Below, one piece after another: positions 50,688 to 60,889 of a stretch of DNA of 64,000 nt. Numbering within the stretch: position 1 is the stretch's first letter; every line of letters begins with the position of its first letter. The position numbers and the translations under genes are program-made. The notes beneath the pieces are model-generated. The model searched no databases. It saw only the letters and a list, made by a program, of their open reading frames with translations, and was not told the DNA's origin. This DNA comes from Solobacterium sp. (GTDB lineage: Bacteria; Bacillota_I; Bacilli_A; Erysipelotrichales; Erysipelotrichaceae): the NCBI GenBank assembly GCA_024693325.1, contig JAILLA010000068.1, forward strand, positions 1 to 64,000, given 5' to 3'.

Positions 50688-52976
50688 ATGGAAACAAATA
50701 AGAAAAAGGGAGGGCTGACCGGCATATACGCAGTGGCTGCGGTAATTGCGATCCTGATCGCATCCACATTCTCTATGATCCGGAACAACCTGAATCTCGG
50801 CCTTGATCTGCAGGGCGGATTCGAAATCTTGTATCAGGTATCGCCGTTGAACGAGAATCAGGATCTGGATATGACCGCTGTCATCAACAGCATCCAGAAG
50901 AGAGTCGACGTTCTCGGCGTCAATGAACCGGAAATCACGGTCGAAGGAACAGACCGCGTCAGAGTACAGCTGGCCGGTGTTGCCGATCAGGAAACAGCAC
51001 GTGAAATGCTCGGCACCACAGCAAACCTGACATTCCGCGATATCAACGACGAACTTCTGTCAGATTCATCGATCGTTCAGGAAGGCGGCGCTTCACTGGC
51101 ATACCAGGACGGCAGACCGATCGTATCCCTGAAGATCGCTGACGCTTCGAAGTTCGGCGAGATCACCAGACGCGTATCTTCCATGACAAACGGTGAGAAC
51201 ATCATGATCATCTGGCTTGACTGGGAAGAGGGCGACACATACAAAGCAGAACTTCAGAAGTCCGCGCAGGGTGAAGAACCCAAGTACATCTCTGCCGCAA
51301 GCGTCAGAAGCGAGATCAACGGAGACTGCATCATCGAAGGCAACTTCACGGAAACAGAAGCCAGAACACTGGCGAACCTGATCAATTCAGGCTCACTGCC
51401 CGTCAAGATGACTGAGATCAGCTCCAACGTCGTTTCCGCGCAGTACGGCAACGATGCGCTGCGTACGACCGCTCTGGCCGGTCTGCTCGGCGTACTGGCA
51501 GTTATCTGCTTCATGATCTATCAGTACAGGGTACCCGGAATCATCGCCGGAATCATGCTGTTTGCATACATCTGGGCGATCTTCGGAGTATATGCACTGA
51601 TGGGCGCAGTATTCACACTGCCCGGCATCGGCGCTCTCGTGCTTGGTGTCGGTATGACTGTTGACGCAAACATCATCACCTACGAACGTATCCGTCAGGA
51701 ACTTTATAAAGGCAGATCTGTCCGTTCCGCAGCAGCGGAAGGCCAGAAGCTGTCCTTCACATCCATCCTTGACGCGCAGCTGACAACACTGATCGCCGGC
51801 CTGATCATGTACTGGTTCGGAAACGGCGTTGTCAAAGGCTTCGCAACGATGCTGGTCATCACCGTCATCATGACACTGCTCGTCAACGTAGCACTGTCCA
51901 GATGGCTGCTGAACATGTTCATCAATTCCGGCGTAGCTGACAACAAGCCGGGATGGTTCGGTGTCAAGCCGGAACAGATCCCGGATCTCTCCAAGGGTGA
52001 AGAACAGTTCTACTACGGCTTCAAGAGACAGGACTTCCTCGGCAAGGCCAAGTATCTGATCCGCACATCACTGATCATCTTCGTAGCAGCTGTTGCACTG
52101 TCGATCTTCAATGCAGCAAGCGGCAAAGGCCTCATGAACCTCGGCATCGACTTCGCATCCGGTACCAAACTGACAGTGACAAGCGAAAATGCGATCACAG
52201 TCGATGAAGTACGCAGCGAAATGGAAGCGATGGGTTATGACTCATTCTCATATCAGTCTGCAGGCACTACGACCGTCTATGCGACAACAAAAGAATCACT
52301 GACAACAGACCAGCTGAGCGAGATCAAGGATACATTCATCCAGCTCTATGGCGAAGAACCCGGCGATAACGTCGTAACACCTGTTGTCGGTAAGGAACTC
52401 GTACACAACGCGATCATCCTGACACTGGTTGCCTGGGTTGCAATGCTTGCGTACATCGCATTCCGTTATGAATGGGACTATGCGCTCGGATGCCTCATCG
52501 CCCTGGTACATGACGTATTCATCGTACTGAGCGTATTCGCGATCCTGCGCTTTGAAGTCAACACCGAACTGATCTCAGTTCTGCTGACGATCATCGGTTA
52601 CTCGATCAACAACTCGATCGTCGTATTCGACAGAGTCCGTTCCACAGTGAAGGATTCTGATCACCTCAGCGAAAAGAAGTACAGTGACATCGTCAACGAA
52701 GCGCTCAACAGCACATTCAGAATGTCCATCTTCTCATCCATCTCAACATTGCTGCCGGTCATCTTCCTGCTCGTTCTGGGAAGCAGATCGATCTTCACAT
52801 TCAACTTCGCAATGCTGGTAGGTATGATCGCAGGTACATTCTCCTCACTGTTCGTCGCTCCGACTGTATGGTGGTACATCCGTACACACTACACGCCGAA
52901 GGCAAAGGCTAAGCCGAAGAAGAAAGCTGAAAAAGAACAGCTGGACGAATACACGTTCAAGGGAATCAATGCTTAA
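50688..52976 (+). CDS. secDF: Protein translocase subunit SecDF (fused)
   Basis: The 762-residue fusion joins SecD and SecF, which use the proton gradient to help the SecYEG channel complete export. The SecD half has NLGLDLQGGFE near residue 29 and the extracytoplasmic P1 region, then six membrane segments. The SecF half begins near residue 450, with GIDFASGTKL and VGYSINNS-type motifs (IIGYSINNSIVVFDR). The tail is lysine-rich. Confidence 0.94.
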   Translation: METNKKKGGLTGIYAVAAVIAILIASTFSMIRNNLNLGLDLQGGFEILYQVSPLNENQDLDMTAVINSIQKRVDVLGVNEPEITVEGTDRVRVQLAGVADQETAREMLGTTANLTFRDINDELLSDSSIVQEGGASLAYQDGRPIVSLKIADASKFGEITRRVSSMTNGENIMIIWLDWEEGDTYKAELQKSAQGEEPKYISAASVRSEINGDCIIEGNFTETEARTLANLINSGSLPVKMTEISSNVVSAQYGNDALRTTALAGLLGVLAVICFMIYQYRVPGIIAGIMLFAYIWAIFGVYALMGAVFTLPGIGALVLGVGMTVDANIITYERIRQELYKGRSVRSAAAEGQKLSFTSILDAQLTTLIAGLIMYWFGNGVVKGFATMLVITVIMTLLVNVALSRWLLNMFINSGVADNKPGWFGVKPEQIPDLSKGEEQFYYGFKRQDFLGKAKYLIRTSLIIFVAAVALSIFNAASGKGLMNLGIDFASGTKLTVTSENAITVDEVRSEMEAMGYDSFSYQSAGTTTVYATTKESLTTDQLSEIKDTFIQLYGEEPGDNVVTPVVGKELVHNAIILTLVAWVAMLAYIAFRYEWDYALGCLIALVHDVFIVLSVFAILRFEVNTELISVLLTIIGYSINNSIVVFDRVRSTVKDSDHLSEKKYSDIVNEALNSTFRMSIFSSISTLLPVIFLLVLGSRSIFTFNFAMLVGMIAGTFSSLFVAPTVWWYIRTHYTPKAKAKPKKKAEKEQLDEYTFKGINA

Positions 52977-52982
52977 TATTCA

Positions 52983-53012
52983 GAGCGGCCGGAAACGGCC
53001 GCTCATTGTTTA
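52983..53012 (+). terminator. Hairpin after secDF, weak terminator
   Basis: Nine-bp stem GAGCGGCCG / CGGCCGCTC with a GAAA loop, followed by ATTGTTTAG. The T tract is poor, so readthrough into the HAD gene is likely. Confidence 0.6.
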
Positions 53013-53025
53013 GAGGTAACAGATC

Positions 53026-53694
53026 ATGACAGAGATCAAAGCTGTATTATTTGACTGCGACGGACTGATGTTCGATACAGAACGCATTTCACAACAGATG
53101 TGGACAGATGAGGCCGCACAGTGCGGCGTAACGCTTCCTCCGGATTTCTTTGTGAGGATCACCGGCGGAGCCAGTGACGAAGACCGTGCATATATCCATG
53201 CCATACCTGGATTCGACAAACTGTTCAGTGTCCGGTCACGAAGGCGTTTTGACAATGAATACTGGAAACAGTATGCACCGGACGGACTGAACAAGCCGGG
53301 GCTGACAGAACTGTTTGCCTGGCTGAATGCGCACGGCTACAAAATTGCCATCTGTTCCTCCAGCAGGAGATCTTATGTGGAAACTCTGATCTCCACTGTA
53401 ACAGGCGGCCTGAAATATGACGAGATCATATGCGGCGACATGGTCACAAAGACCAAGCCGGACCCGGAAATCTTTCTGACAGCTGCCGGAAAGCTGGGGA
53501 TCAGTCCTCAAAACTGTCTTGTACTGGAGGACAGCAGACAGGGGATCTTCGCGGCCGATGCCGCAGGCATGCATTCCTGCTTCATACAGGATACGATCAT
53601 ACCTGATGACGCGATGCGGGCAAAAATACAGAATGAGAGGCATGACCTGAAAGAAGTGATCGATCTTCTGGAAGAGTGGAACAGACAGTGCTGA
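53026..53694 (+). CDS. HAD-superfamily hydrolase, beta-phosphoglucomutase-like
   Basis: The 222-residue protein has HAD motif I FDCDGLMFDTE near residue 8, motif II ICSSSRR, a Lys in KTKPDPEIF and motif IV in VLEDSRQGI. The order and the helical cap fit subfamily I phosphatases and phosphomutases acting on sugar phosphates. The substrate is unknown. AGAGGTAA precedes the ATG. Confidence 0.86.
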   Translation: MTEIKAVLFDCDGLMFDTERISQQMWTDEAAQCGVTLPPDFFVRITGGASDEDRAYIHAIPGFDKLFSVRSRRRFDNEYWKQYAPDGLNKPGLTELFAWLNAHGYKIAICSSSRRSYVETLISTVTGGLKYDEIICGDMVTKTKPDPEIFLTAAGKLGISPQNCLVLEDSRQGIFAADAAGMHSCFIQDTIIPDDAMRAKIQNERHDLKEVIDLLEEWNRQC

Positions 53695-53745
53695 AATGCG
53701 GTATACTTTTGGTAATAAACAGCCTACATGAAAAGAGTGTGACAT

Positions 53746-55128
53746 ATGAACTATAACGAGCTGAGAAAGCGGCATCAGGTCTTCTATTATCATGATTATG
53801 AGATCGTTGAAGAAGAGAATGAAATACAGGTGAGATTCGATTTTGAGATCGAAGACCTGTCACATTTCAATCCTTCTTTCCTGATCCGGAAACCGGCAGG
53901 CAGTGACGGTATCACCGAACTGGAACTGTTCAGGGAAACGGCTTTTTCGCTTGGACTTGCAGAACTTGTCAGTTACTGGAAACTGACATGTTCACCGACC
54001 GTCGTGATAGAAGCCGGATATCTTGATGAAGCACAGATCAGATGGTGGAAAAAGCTGTATTTCAACGGACTCCGTGATTTCTTCCGTGCCAATGAGATCG
54101 TTACGGATACGGAAAGCTTTATGGATCTGAGATCCGCCGGAAGCAGTATCGGCGGAAGACCCGACACACGGACATATCACGGGAACCTGATCCCGGTCGG
54201 AGGCGGCAGAGATTCATTTGTGTCACTTGAAGTCCTGTCTTCCATGAAACAGGAGAATCATGCGTTCGTCATCAATCACGTCATGTCAGCGATACACAGC
54301 GCTGAAGCGGCGGGCTACAGGGGCGACAGACTGATCGTCGCAGAACGCACGCTGGACGCCAGAATGCTTGATTTCAACAAACAGGGCTATCTGAACGGGA
54401 CGACGCCTTTCAATGCCCTGACAGCCTTCGCAGCCTACCTGACAGCTGTCGTCTGGGGCAAGAAGTATATCTGCCTGTCCATTGAAGCAGGCAGTGAAGA
54501 AGACGGTGATGACGCGCTGAGCCAGATGTATTCCAAAACCATCGGATTCGAAAAGGATTTCCATTCATATACGGAAACATACCTGAGCCGCAGGATCCTC
54601 TGCTTCTCTCTGCTGAGACCTTTGAGCGAACTGCAGATCACCGGAATCTTCTCGAATTACCGGCAGTATCACAGAGTATTCCGTTCCTGCAATGTCGGCG
54701 CCAAAACAGAGACATGGTGCGCGCACTGCGGAAGATGCCTGTATGTCGGAATCATGCTGTCGGCATTCCTGGATGATGAACAGCTCAACGCGATCTTCGG
54801 AAGGGACATGCTGAATGATCCGGATATGATGAGTCTTTTTGAACAGCAGACCGGAATATGCGAAGGACAGTCACAAGGCTTGCCCGGCAGTTCCAGGGAA
54901 GAGATCAATACCGCCGTATGCATGTCCGTAAAGGCACATCAGAAGGCAGGAAAGGAACTGCCGCTGCTGTACCGTCAATATATTTCAACACCGAATTATG
55001 AATACTACCGTGACCGTACCGGCATCCTGAAAGCATGGAATGATGATAATCTCGTGCCGGAAGAATACCGGAAGCTGGTCAGGGAAAAACTGGAGGAAAT
55101 TCATTATGAATCTGAAAGCATGGACTGA
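53746..55128 (+). CDS. murL: MurL: UDP-MurNAc-L-Ala-L-Glu epimerase
   Basis: The 460-residue protein matches the MurL family, first found in Xanthomonas. That enzyme epimerises the terminal L-Glu of UDP-MurNAc-L-Ala-L-Glu to D-Glu, using ATP. The ATP-loop-like motif is PVGGGRDSFVSLEVLS near residue 148, and a Cys cluster WCAHCGRCLY is near residue 325. It overlaps the ligase gene by 23 nt, the expected partner. A separate glutamate racemase is not in this window, but its absence from the genome is not tested. Confidence 0.85.
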   Translation: MNYNELRKRHQVFYYHDYEIVEEENEIQVRFDFEIEDLSHFNPSFLIRKPAGSDGITELELFRETAFSLGLAELVSYWKLTCSPTVVIEAGYLDEAQIRWWKKLYFNGLRDFFRANEIVTDTESFMDLRSAGSSIGGRPDTRTYHGNLIPVGGGRDSFVSLEVLSSMKQENHAFVINHVMSAIHSAEAAGYRGDRLIVAERTLDARMLDFNKQGYLNGTTPFNALTAFAAYLTAVVWGKKYICLSIEAGSEEDGDDALSQMYSKTIGFEKDFHSYTETYLSRRILCFSLLRPLSELQITGIFSNYRQYHRVFRSCNVGAKTETWCAHCGRCLYVGIMLSAFLDDEQLNAIFGRDMLNDPDMMSLFEQQTGICEGQSQGLPGSSREEINTAVCMSVKAHQKAGKELPLLYRQYISTPNYEYYRDRTGILKAWNDDNLVPEEYRKLVREKLEEIHYESESMD

Positions 55129-56410
55129 TGAGTTCGCAGGACGCAGGATCCTGATCTGGGGATACGGGCGGGAAGGAAGGTCCACATACGAGTGGATCCG
55201 TCATCTGTGCCCTGATCTGCCGCTCGATATCACGGACGGAGGAAAGGGCCTCGATGACGCAAGAAGGTCGACCGTCGGAACAAGGTGCATTCCTGAGAAT
55301 GAGACTGATTTCAGCAGCTATGACCTGATCATGAAATCTCCGGGCATCGTCCTGAGACCGGGCATGGGAACAGACAACATCTGTTCACAGACGGAGCTGT
55401 TCCTCAAGCATCTGGGTGACCGTACGATCGGTATAACCGGCACCAAAGGAAAATCAACGACGACCTCATTGACCGCGGCTGCCCTGGCTAAAAAATACCG
55501 CGTCCATCTGGTAGGCAATATCGGCATCCCGTGCTTCAACGCACTTTATGACTTCGAAGATGATGATCTGGCTGTATTCGAGATATCCTGTCACCAGCTC
55601 GAGTACACGGAGTACTCCCCGCATGTAGCGGTCTATCTGAACCTCTATCAGGAACATCTTGATCACTACGGAAGCTTTGAAGCATACGGGGAAGCGAAAA
55701 ACCACATCTACCGTTATCAGAAACCGGGTGACATCGTGATCCTCGGCGACATGCTCGAGCAGCAGAAGAAAGAATGTCCGGACGCTCTGATCATCGGAAA
55801 GGATATCTATGCGGAAGGAAACATCCTGCATGCCGGTTCCGCCGTGATCGAGGTAAAGGAAACAAAGCTGATCGGTGCCCACAATTACTCCAACATGGCA
55901 GTTGCCTATGAAACAGCACATAATCTGTACGATGTAGAAGATGCAGACTTCCTCGATGCCCTCAGGGACTTTGAACCGCTGGCACACAGGCTGCAGGACC
56001 TTGGAGTACACAAAGGGATCCGGTTCGTGGATGACTCGATCTCAACGATCGGCCAGGCATGCATCAAGGCACTGGAATCACTGCCTCTGACAGACAGTGT
56101 TCTCATCGGCGGTATGGACCGCGGGATCGATTATACAGACCTGCGGGAATATCTTGCACAGCGCAGAGACCTGCATGTGATCTTCATGTACGCATCCGGC
56201 AAACGTGTCTATGACGAAATGCTGGCAGAACATACCGTACATGAACGTATGTACTGTGTCGGGGATCTGCAGGAAGCTGTCAGAAAAGCTGCCGAGGTCA
56301 CTTCGGAAGGGCATATCTGCCTGCTCTCACCGGCTGCAAGCAGTTACGATCATTTCAAGAACTTCGAAGAACGTGGAGATGTTTTCAGAAAGCTGGCGTT
56401 TGAACTATGA
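55106..56410 (+). CDS. MurD-type ligase, probably MurD2 (L-Glu adding)
   Basis: The 434-residue Mur ligase has the ATP loop GITGTKGKSTT near residue 111, EISCHQLEYTEYSPH near 160 and LSPAAASYDHFKNFEERG near 412. It adds glutamate to UDP-MurNAc-L-Ala. Because it is coupled to murL, it is most likely MurD2, which uses L-Glu rather than D-Glu; this is inference from the neighbourhood. GGAGGAAA lies 8 nt before the ATG at 55106, inside murL. It overlaps the recJ gene by 4 nt. Confidence 0.85.
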   Translation: MNLKAWTDEFAGRRILIWGYGREGRSTYEWIRHLCPDLPLDITDGGKGLDDARRSTVGTRCIPENETDFSSYDLIMKSPGIVLRPGMGTDNICSQTELFLKHLGDRTIGITGTKGKSTTTSLTAAALAKKYRVHLVGNIGIPCFNALYDFEDDDLAVFEISCHQLEYTEYSPHVAVYLNLYQEHLDHYGSFEAYGEAKNHIYRYQKPGDIVILGDMLEQQKKECPDALIIGKDIYAEGNILHAGSAVIEVKETKLIGAHNYSNMAVAYETAHNLYDVEDADFLDALRDFEPLAHRLQDLGVHKGIRFVDDSISTIGQACIKALESLPLTDSVLIGGMDRGIDYTDLREYLAQRRDLHVIFMYASGKRVYDEMLAEHTVHERMYCVGDLQEAVRKAAEVTSEGHICLLSPAASSYDHFKNFEERGDVFRKLAFEL

Positions 56411-57996
56411 CAAAAAAAATACTGAATATAGACAGCAGGGAATTTGAAGAAAAGTACGGCATTTCATCGCCTGCCGCAAAACTGATCTGTGCAGCAGGCC
56501 TGAACGATGAACAGATCAGCGATCTGCTTTCCCACGATATGGAGATCCTGACTTCACAGAGTGAATGTGTCAGAAAATGCTGTGAGATCCTGATGGAATG
56601 CAGGAAGAACAAAACAAAGGTATTTGTCGGCGGAGACTATGACGCGGACGGCATCACGTCCACCGCGATCATGAAAGACATCCTGGACAGACTCGGCATC
56701 GAAAACGGCTATTATATCCCGGACCGCTTCAAAGAAGGCTACGGTCTCAAACCGGAGACAGTCGAGCTGGCCGTACGAAAGGGATACGGTCTGATCATAA
56801 CGGTCGACAACGGTGTCAGTGCATTTGATGCGATCGAAAAATGCCATGAGCTCGGTGTTCCCGTGATCGTCACAGACCACCACAGGATCGAACAGGAAGT
56901 CAAAGCAGATCTGGTCGTCCACCCGGATTACATGGAAGAAGAATTCGCCTATCTGTCCGGAGCAGGAGTAGCACTGCAGATCTCAAGGACACTGCTGGGT
57001 GAAGTAGACAGACATACGGCATTATGCGCGATCGCGCTGCTGGGCGATGTCATGCCCCTGTGGCGTCAGACACGCCGTATCGTCCGCAAGGGACTGGATC
57101 TGCTGAACCAGGGCATCCTGCCTTCAGTCACCGCAATGCTGTACAACGGTTCCTATGTAACGCGTACGAGCGTTGCGTTCCAGATCGTTCCGAAACTCAA
57201 CAGTGTCGGACGGATGAATGATATGTCAAACGTCAATACACTGGTTCCGTTCCTGTTAAGCACAGACCACCAGCAGATCGACAATTATGCCCGTCAGCTG
57301 GATAACGTCAACCAGGTCAGAAAGAACCTGTCCGCAGTCATGACGCGGCAGTGTGAAGATATGATTGATGATTCCCTGATGCCGATCCTGTTCCGTGATG
57401 ATTTCCATGAAGGAATCTGCGGCCTTGCGGCAGGAAAGATCGCCAACAAGGAACACAGACCTGTACTGGTCATGGCGAAAAGCGGCGGTATGATCAAGGG
57501 AAGCGGACGCTCCGTACCTGGATTTGATATGTTTGAATTCTTCTCGGATTTCGAAGAACTGGAAAGCTTCGGCGGCCACGAACAGGCTGTCGGACTGTCC
57601 GTCAGGGAAGAATCATTTGATTCATTCCGCAGACACGTTCAGGATAAAATGGCCGCTGCCGGCTTTGCATTCCAAGAACTGGAAGAAACAGCCATCCGGA
57701 TCGGCTCAGATGATATGACGCTGGAAAACGTGCTCGATGTAGAAGCGCTCGAACCGCTGCCCAAAGAACTTGGAGATGCGCTGTTTGCGATCGAAGATCT
57801 TGTCGTACGTGACATTTACGAATCACCGAAGATCACACGCTATCATTTCCTGAACCAGAGCGGCGGATTTGACGGTCTGCTGTTTGCCTCGGTATCTCCC
57901 GCAGTAAGCCAGCCGCGCTGCATCTTCGGCCGTCTTTCCGTCAACAGATGGAAAACAAATGTCATTCCGCAGGTTGAAATTACCGATCTGCTGTAA
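56407..57996 (+). CDS. recJ: RecJ-like DHH-family single-strand exonuclease
   Basis: The 529-residue protein has DHH-family motifs: GGDYDADGITST near residue 76, TVDNGVSA, TDHHRIE near 157 and a DHHA1 domain with SGRSVPGFDMFEF and FGGHEQAVGLS. It resembles bacterial RecJ, though shorter than B. subtilis RecJ, so a dedicated nuclease variant is possible. It overlaps the ligase stop (ATGA). Confidence 0.85.
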   Translation: MTKKILNIDSREFEEKYGISSPAAKLICAAGLNDEQISDLLSHDMEILTSQSECVRKCCEILMECRKNKTKVFVGGDYDADGITSTAIMKDILDRLGIENGYYIPDRFKEGYGLKPETVELAVRKGYGLIITVDNGVSAFDAIEKCHELGVPVIVTDHHRIEQEVKADLVVHPDYMEEEFAYLSGAGVALQISRTLLGEVDRHTALCAIALLGDVMPLWRQTRRIVRKGLDLLNQGILPSVTAMLYNGSYVTRTSVAFQIVPKLNSVGRMNDMSNVNTLVPFLLSTDHQQIDNYARQLDNVNQVRKNLSAVMTRQCEDMIDDSLMPILFRDDFHEGICGLAAGKIANKEHRPVLVMAKSGGMIKGSGRSVPGFDMFEFFSDFEELESFGGHEQAVGLSVREESFDSFRRHVQDKMAAAGFAFQELEETAIRIGSDDMTLENVLDVEALEPLPKELGDALFAIEDLVVRDIYESPKITRYHFLNQSGGFDGLLFASVSPAVSQPRCIFGRLSVNRWKTNVIPQVEITDLL

Positions 57997-58008
57997 ACAA
58001 AAATATAA

Positions 58009-58027
58009 AAAAGTGTATAATACTTTT
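58009..58027 (+). terminator. AT-rich hairpin with a -10 box in its loop
   Basis: AAAAGT / ACTTTT form a short stem whose loop contains TATAAT (58016-58021), followed by ATT. It could be a weak terminator for recJ and the promoter of apt at once. The stem is short. Confidence 0.35.
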
Positions 58028-58054
58028 ATTCATTCGTTCTAAAAGGAGGAACAT

Positions 58055-58582
58055 ATGTCTCTCGATCTTACACAGTATATTGCTTCCATCAAAGATTTCC
58101 CGACAGAAGGAATCATGTTCCGCGATGTTACACCGATTGTAGAGAGTCCTGAAGCATATCACGAGGCGATCCGTTTGCTCGCAGAATATGCAAGGGAAAG
58201 AAAAGCTGACCTGATCTGCGGTCCGGAAAGCCGCGGCTTTGTATTCGGATGTCCGACTGCTTATGAACTGGGACTTGGCTTTGCCATGGTCAGAAAACCC
58301 GGCAAGCTTCCGAGGGAGACAGTTTCCTGCAAATATGATCTGGAATACGGATCAAATGAACTGTTCATGCACAAGGATTCCGTCAAGCCCGGGCAGCGTG
58401 TTGTGATCATTGACGACCTGCTCGCTACAGGCGGTACAGCGATGGCTACTGCCAAGATGATCGAAGAACTTGGCGGTGTTGTTGCCGGTTTTGCATTCAT
58501 TATCGAACTGGAAGGTCTGCCCGGGAGGGAAAACCTGAAAGACTATGATGTATTCGCTGCAACGGTGATGTCAGACAAGTAA
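58055..58582 (+). CDS. apt: Adenine phosphoribosyltransferase
   Basis: The 175-residue purine-salvage enzyme joins adenine and PRPP to AMP. The PRPP motif is [14 protein letters not shown] near residue 115. The family segments [13 protein letters not shown] and ESRGFVFG are present. AAAGGAGG lies about 5 nt before the ATG. Confidence 0.95.
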   Translation: MSLDLTQYIASIKDFPTEGIMFRDVTPIVESPEAYHEAIRLLAEYARERKADLICGPESRGFVFGCPTAYELGLGFAMVRKPGKLPRETVSCKYDLEYGSNELFMHKDSVKPGQRVVIIDDLLATGGTAMATAKMIEELGGVVAGFAFIIELEGLPGRENLKDYDVFAATVMSDK

Positions 58583-58592
58583 CAGATGTCCT

Positions 58593-58620
58593 GAACCGGG
58601 GAGCGATCTCCGGTTCTTTT
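58593..58620 (+). terminator. Rho-independent terminator after apt
   Basis: Ten-bp stem GAACCGGGGA / TCTCCGGTTC (one G-U pair), loop GCGA, then TTTT. Confidence 0.85.
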
Positions 58621-58652
58621 ATGAACCGCATTCAGAAAGGAGGGGATGCTCA

Positions 58653-60851
58653 GTGGCTGCAAAGAAATCTATGACACGTGACGATGTCATGAATGAAGTC
58701 AGTAAATATATCACAAATCCTGAAAGTATCGCGCTGATCACAAAAGCGGCTGACTATGCCTATGAGCATCACGCAGGTCAGTTCCGCAAGAGCGGGGATC
58801 CGTATACGATCCATCTGGACAATGTGGCATATATCCTGGCTGAACTGCGATGCGGGCCGAAAACAGTCGCGGCCGGTTTTCTTCATGACACGATCGAAGA
58901 TACAGGCATAACAAAAGAAGAACTGACAGAGGAATTTGATGAAGAGATCGCCGAACTGGTAGAAGCGGTCACAAAGATCGGTGCCCTGAAGTTCCGTGAC
59001 AAAAACGATCCCGAATACCAGGCAGCCAACCACCGCAAGATCTTCATTGCGATGGCAAAAGATGTCCGCGTCATTCTGATCAAGCTGGCAGACCGTCTTC
59101 ATAATATGAGGACACTGGAATTCCAGCCGGAAGCCTCACAGAAGCGTATCTCACAGGAAACACTGGATGTATACGCTCCGATCGCGCACCGTCTTGGTAT
59201 CAGTGCCATCAAAAACGAGCTTGAAGATCTCTGCTTCCTGTACCTGAATCCTGAAGAATATCACCGCATCGCACATCTTGTCGAAGCCAAAAAAGCGGAA
59301 CGTGATGAAAGCGTACAGAAGATGATCTCTGATATCACAAAGCTTCTGACAGAGCATCATCTCGAGTTCCGCATATTCGGAAGATCAAAGCATCTGTATT
59401 CCATCTATCACAAGATGGTATCCAAACAGAAGCGGTTTGATGAGATCCTGGACCTGCTGGCGATCAGGATCGTAACCAAAACAGAACTCAACTGCTATGA
59501 GATCCTCGGATATATCCATGCGACATATCCGCCGATCCAGGGCAGACTGAAGGATTATATTGCAGTACCGAAACAGAACATGTACCAGTCGATCCACACT
59601 ACGATCATCGGCGTCAACGGAAAGATCTTTGAAGTACAGATCCGTACAGAAGATATGGACGATGTCGCTGAACGAGGTGTCGCAGCGCACTGGAGATACA
59701 AAGAAGGCAACCGTTACGATGCCAGGGCAGAACAGAAAGAGATCGAAGAGAAGCTCTCCTGGTTCCGTGATTTCTCTGATTTTGCGGAAGATAACGAATC
59801 CGCCAGTGAATACATGGATTCCCTGCGGCGTGACGTATTTGAAACAAGCGTCTATGTCATGACGCCGATGGGCAGGGTCATCGACCTGCCGACCGGCGCA
59901 ACACCGATCGATTTTGCCTACCGCGTACATACGGAAGTCGGACATACGGCAGTCGGTGCGATCGTCAATGACGCAATGGTCCCGCTGAATACCGAACTCC
60001 ATACCGGTGACATCGTCCAGATCAGGACGATGAAGGGGACAGGACCGTCCGAAGACTGGCTGAAGATCGTCAAGACCAATCAGGCCAGGAACAAGATCCG
60101 TGCCTACCTCCAGCATAAAGAAAACGAGAAGAAAGCAGAAAAGATACCGACCGGCGAAAAAATGCTGATCGAAGAACTGAAGAAGCGCAACTTTGATCCT
60201 GATGAGTACGTGGAAAAAAGACGTCTGGAAGCAGCGCTTCCGGAGTTCAAGCTCAAGGATATCAATGACCTCTTCTATGCGATCGCCGTCAAATCGGTCA
60301 ACCCGGTCAAGGTCGTTGAAAAACTGACAAATGAAAAACGCAGCGCGCCTGAGGAAATGCTGTCAAGGATCCTCGCACGCGAGGCACCGAAGAAAAAGCA
60401 GACATCTGCCAACGGCATCATCGTGCCCGGCATCGAGTCGATGAAGCTCACCCTGGCACAGTGCTGCTGTCCGGTATACGGGGATGAGATCCGCGGTTAT
60501 ATTACAAAGACCGAAGGCGTCAAAGTCCATCGGGCAGACTGCCAGAATATCTCCGGCATGAAGCAGAGAATGATCGATGTCCAATGGGATGCTGAGGACA
60601 GGGAACGCCAGTACGAAAGCAACCTGACGATCATCGCCCATGACAGAAACTTCCTGCTGACCGATATCGTTACCTGTACATCACAGTTCAAAACACCCAT
60701 GAATACCGTTAATGCGGCAGTCAACCGTGAAAACCTGACGACAACGATCAAGATGAATGTTTCCGTTCATAACCTGGAACAGCTCCAGAACCTGATCGCG
60801 AATCTCAGAAAGGTAGAATCCGTGATCACTGTGGAAAGGAATTCGCATTAA
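58653..60851 (+). CDS. Bifunctional (p)ppGpp synthetase/hydrolase RelA/SpoT
   Basis: The 732-residue stringent-response enzyme has an HD hydrolase domain (HDTIEDT near residue 78), the synthetase domain (about 240-350), a TGS domain near 395-455, a zinc-finger/conserved-Cys region (AQCCCPVYGD) and a C-terminal ACT domain. Both catalytic domains look intact. It starts with GTG, 7 nt after AGGAGGGG. The next ATG is six codons downstream. Confidence 0.95.
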   Translation: MAAKKSMTRDDVMNEVSKYITNPESIALITKAADYAYEHHAGQFRKSGDPYTIHLDNVAYILAELRCGPKTVAAGFLHDTIEDTGITKEELTEEFDEEIAELVEAVTKIGALKFRDKNDPEYQAANHRKIFIAMAKDVRVILIKLADRLHNMRTLEFQPEASQKRISQETLDVYAPIAHRLGISAIKNELEDLCFLYLNPEEYHRIAHLVEAKKAERDESVQKMISDITKLLTEHHLEFRIFGRSKHLYSIYHKMVSKQKRFDEILDLLAIRIVTKTELNCYEILGYIHATYPPIQGRLKDYIAVPKQNMYQSIHTTIIGVNGKIFEVQIRTEDMDDVAERGVAAHWRYKEGNRYDARAEQKEIEEKLSWFRDFSDFAEDNESASEYMDSLRRDVFETSVYVMTPMGRVIDLPTGATPIDFAYRVHTEVGHTAVGAIVNDAMVPLNTELHTGDIVQIRTMKGTGPSEDWLKIVKTNQARNKIRAYLQHKENEKKAEKIPTGEKMLIEELKKRNFDPDEYVEKRRLEAALPEFKLKDINDLFYAIAVKSVNPVKVVEKLTNEKRSAPEEMLSRILAREAPKKKQTSANGIIVPGIESMKLTLAQCCCPVYGDEIRGYITKTEGVKVHRADCQNISGMKQRMIDVQWDAEDRERQYESNLTIIAHDRNFLLTDIVTCTSQFKTPMNTVNAAVNRENLTTTIKMNVSVHNLEQLQNLIANLRKVESVITVERNSH

Positions 60852-60854
60852 CAC

Positions 60855-60883
60855 TTGAGCAAATCGGCTCATAAGGGTATAAT
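60855..60883 (+). promoter_or_regulatory. Promoter of the hisS-aspS T-box
   Basis: TTGAGC (60855-60860), 17-bp spacer, TATAAT (60878-60883). Confidence 0.75.
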
Positions 60884-60889
60884 TCCTGT

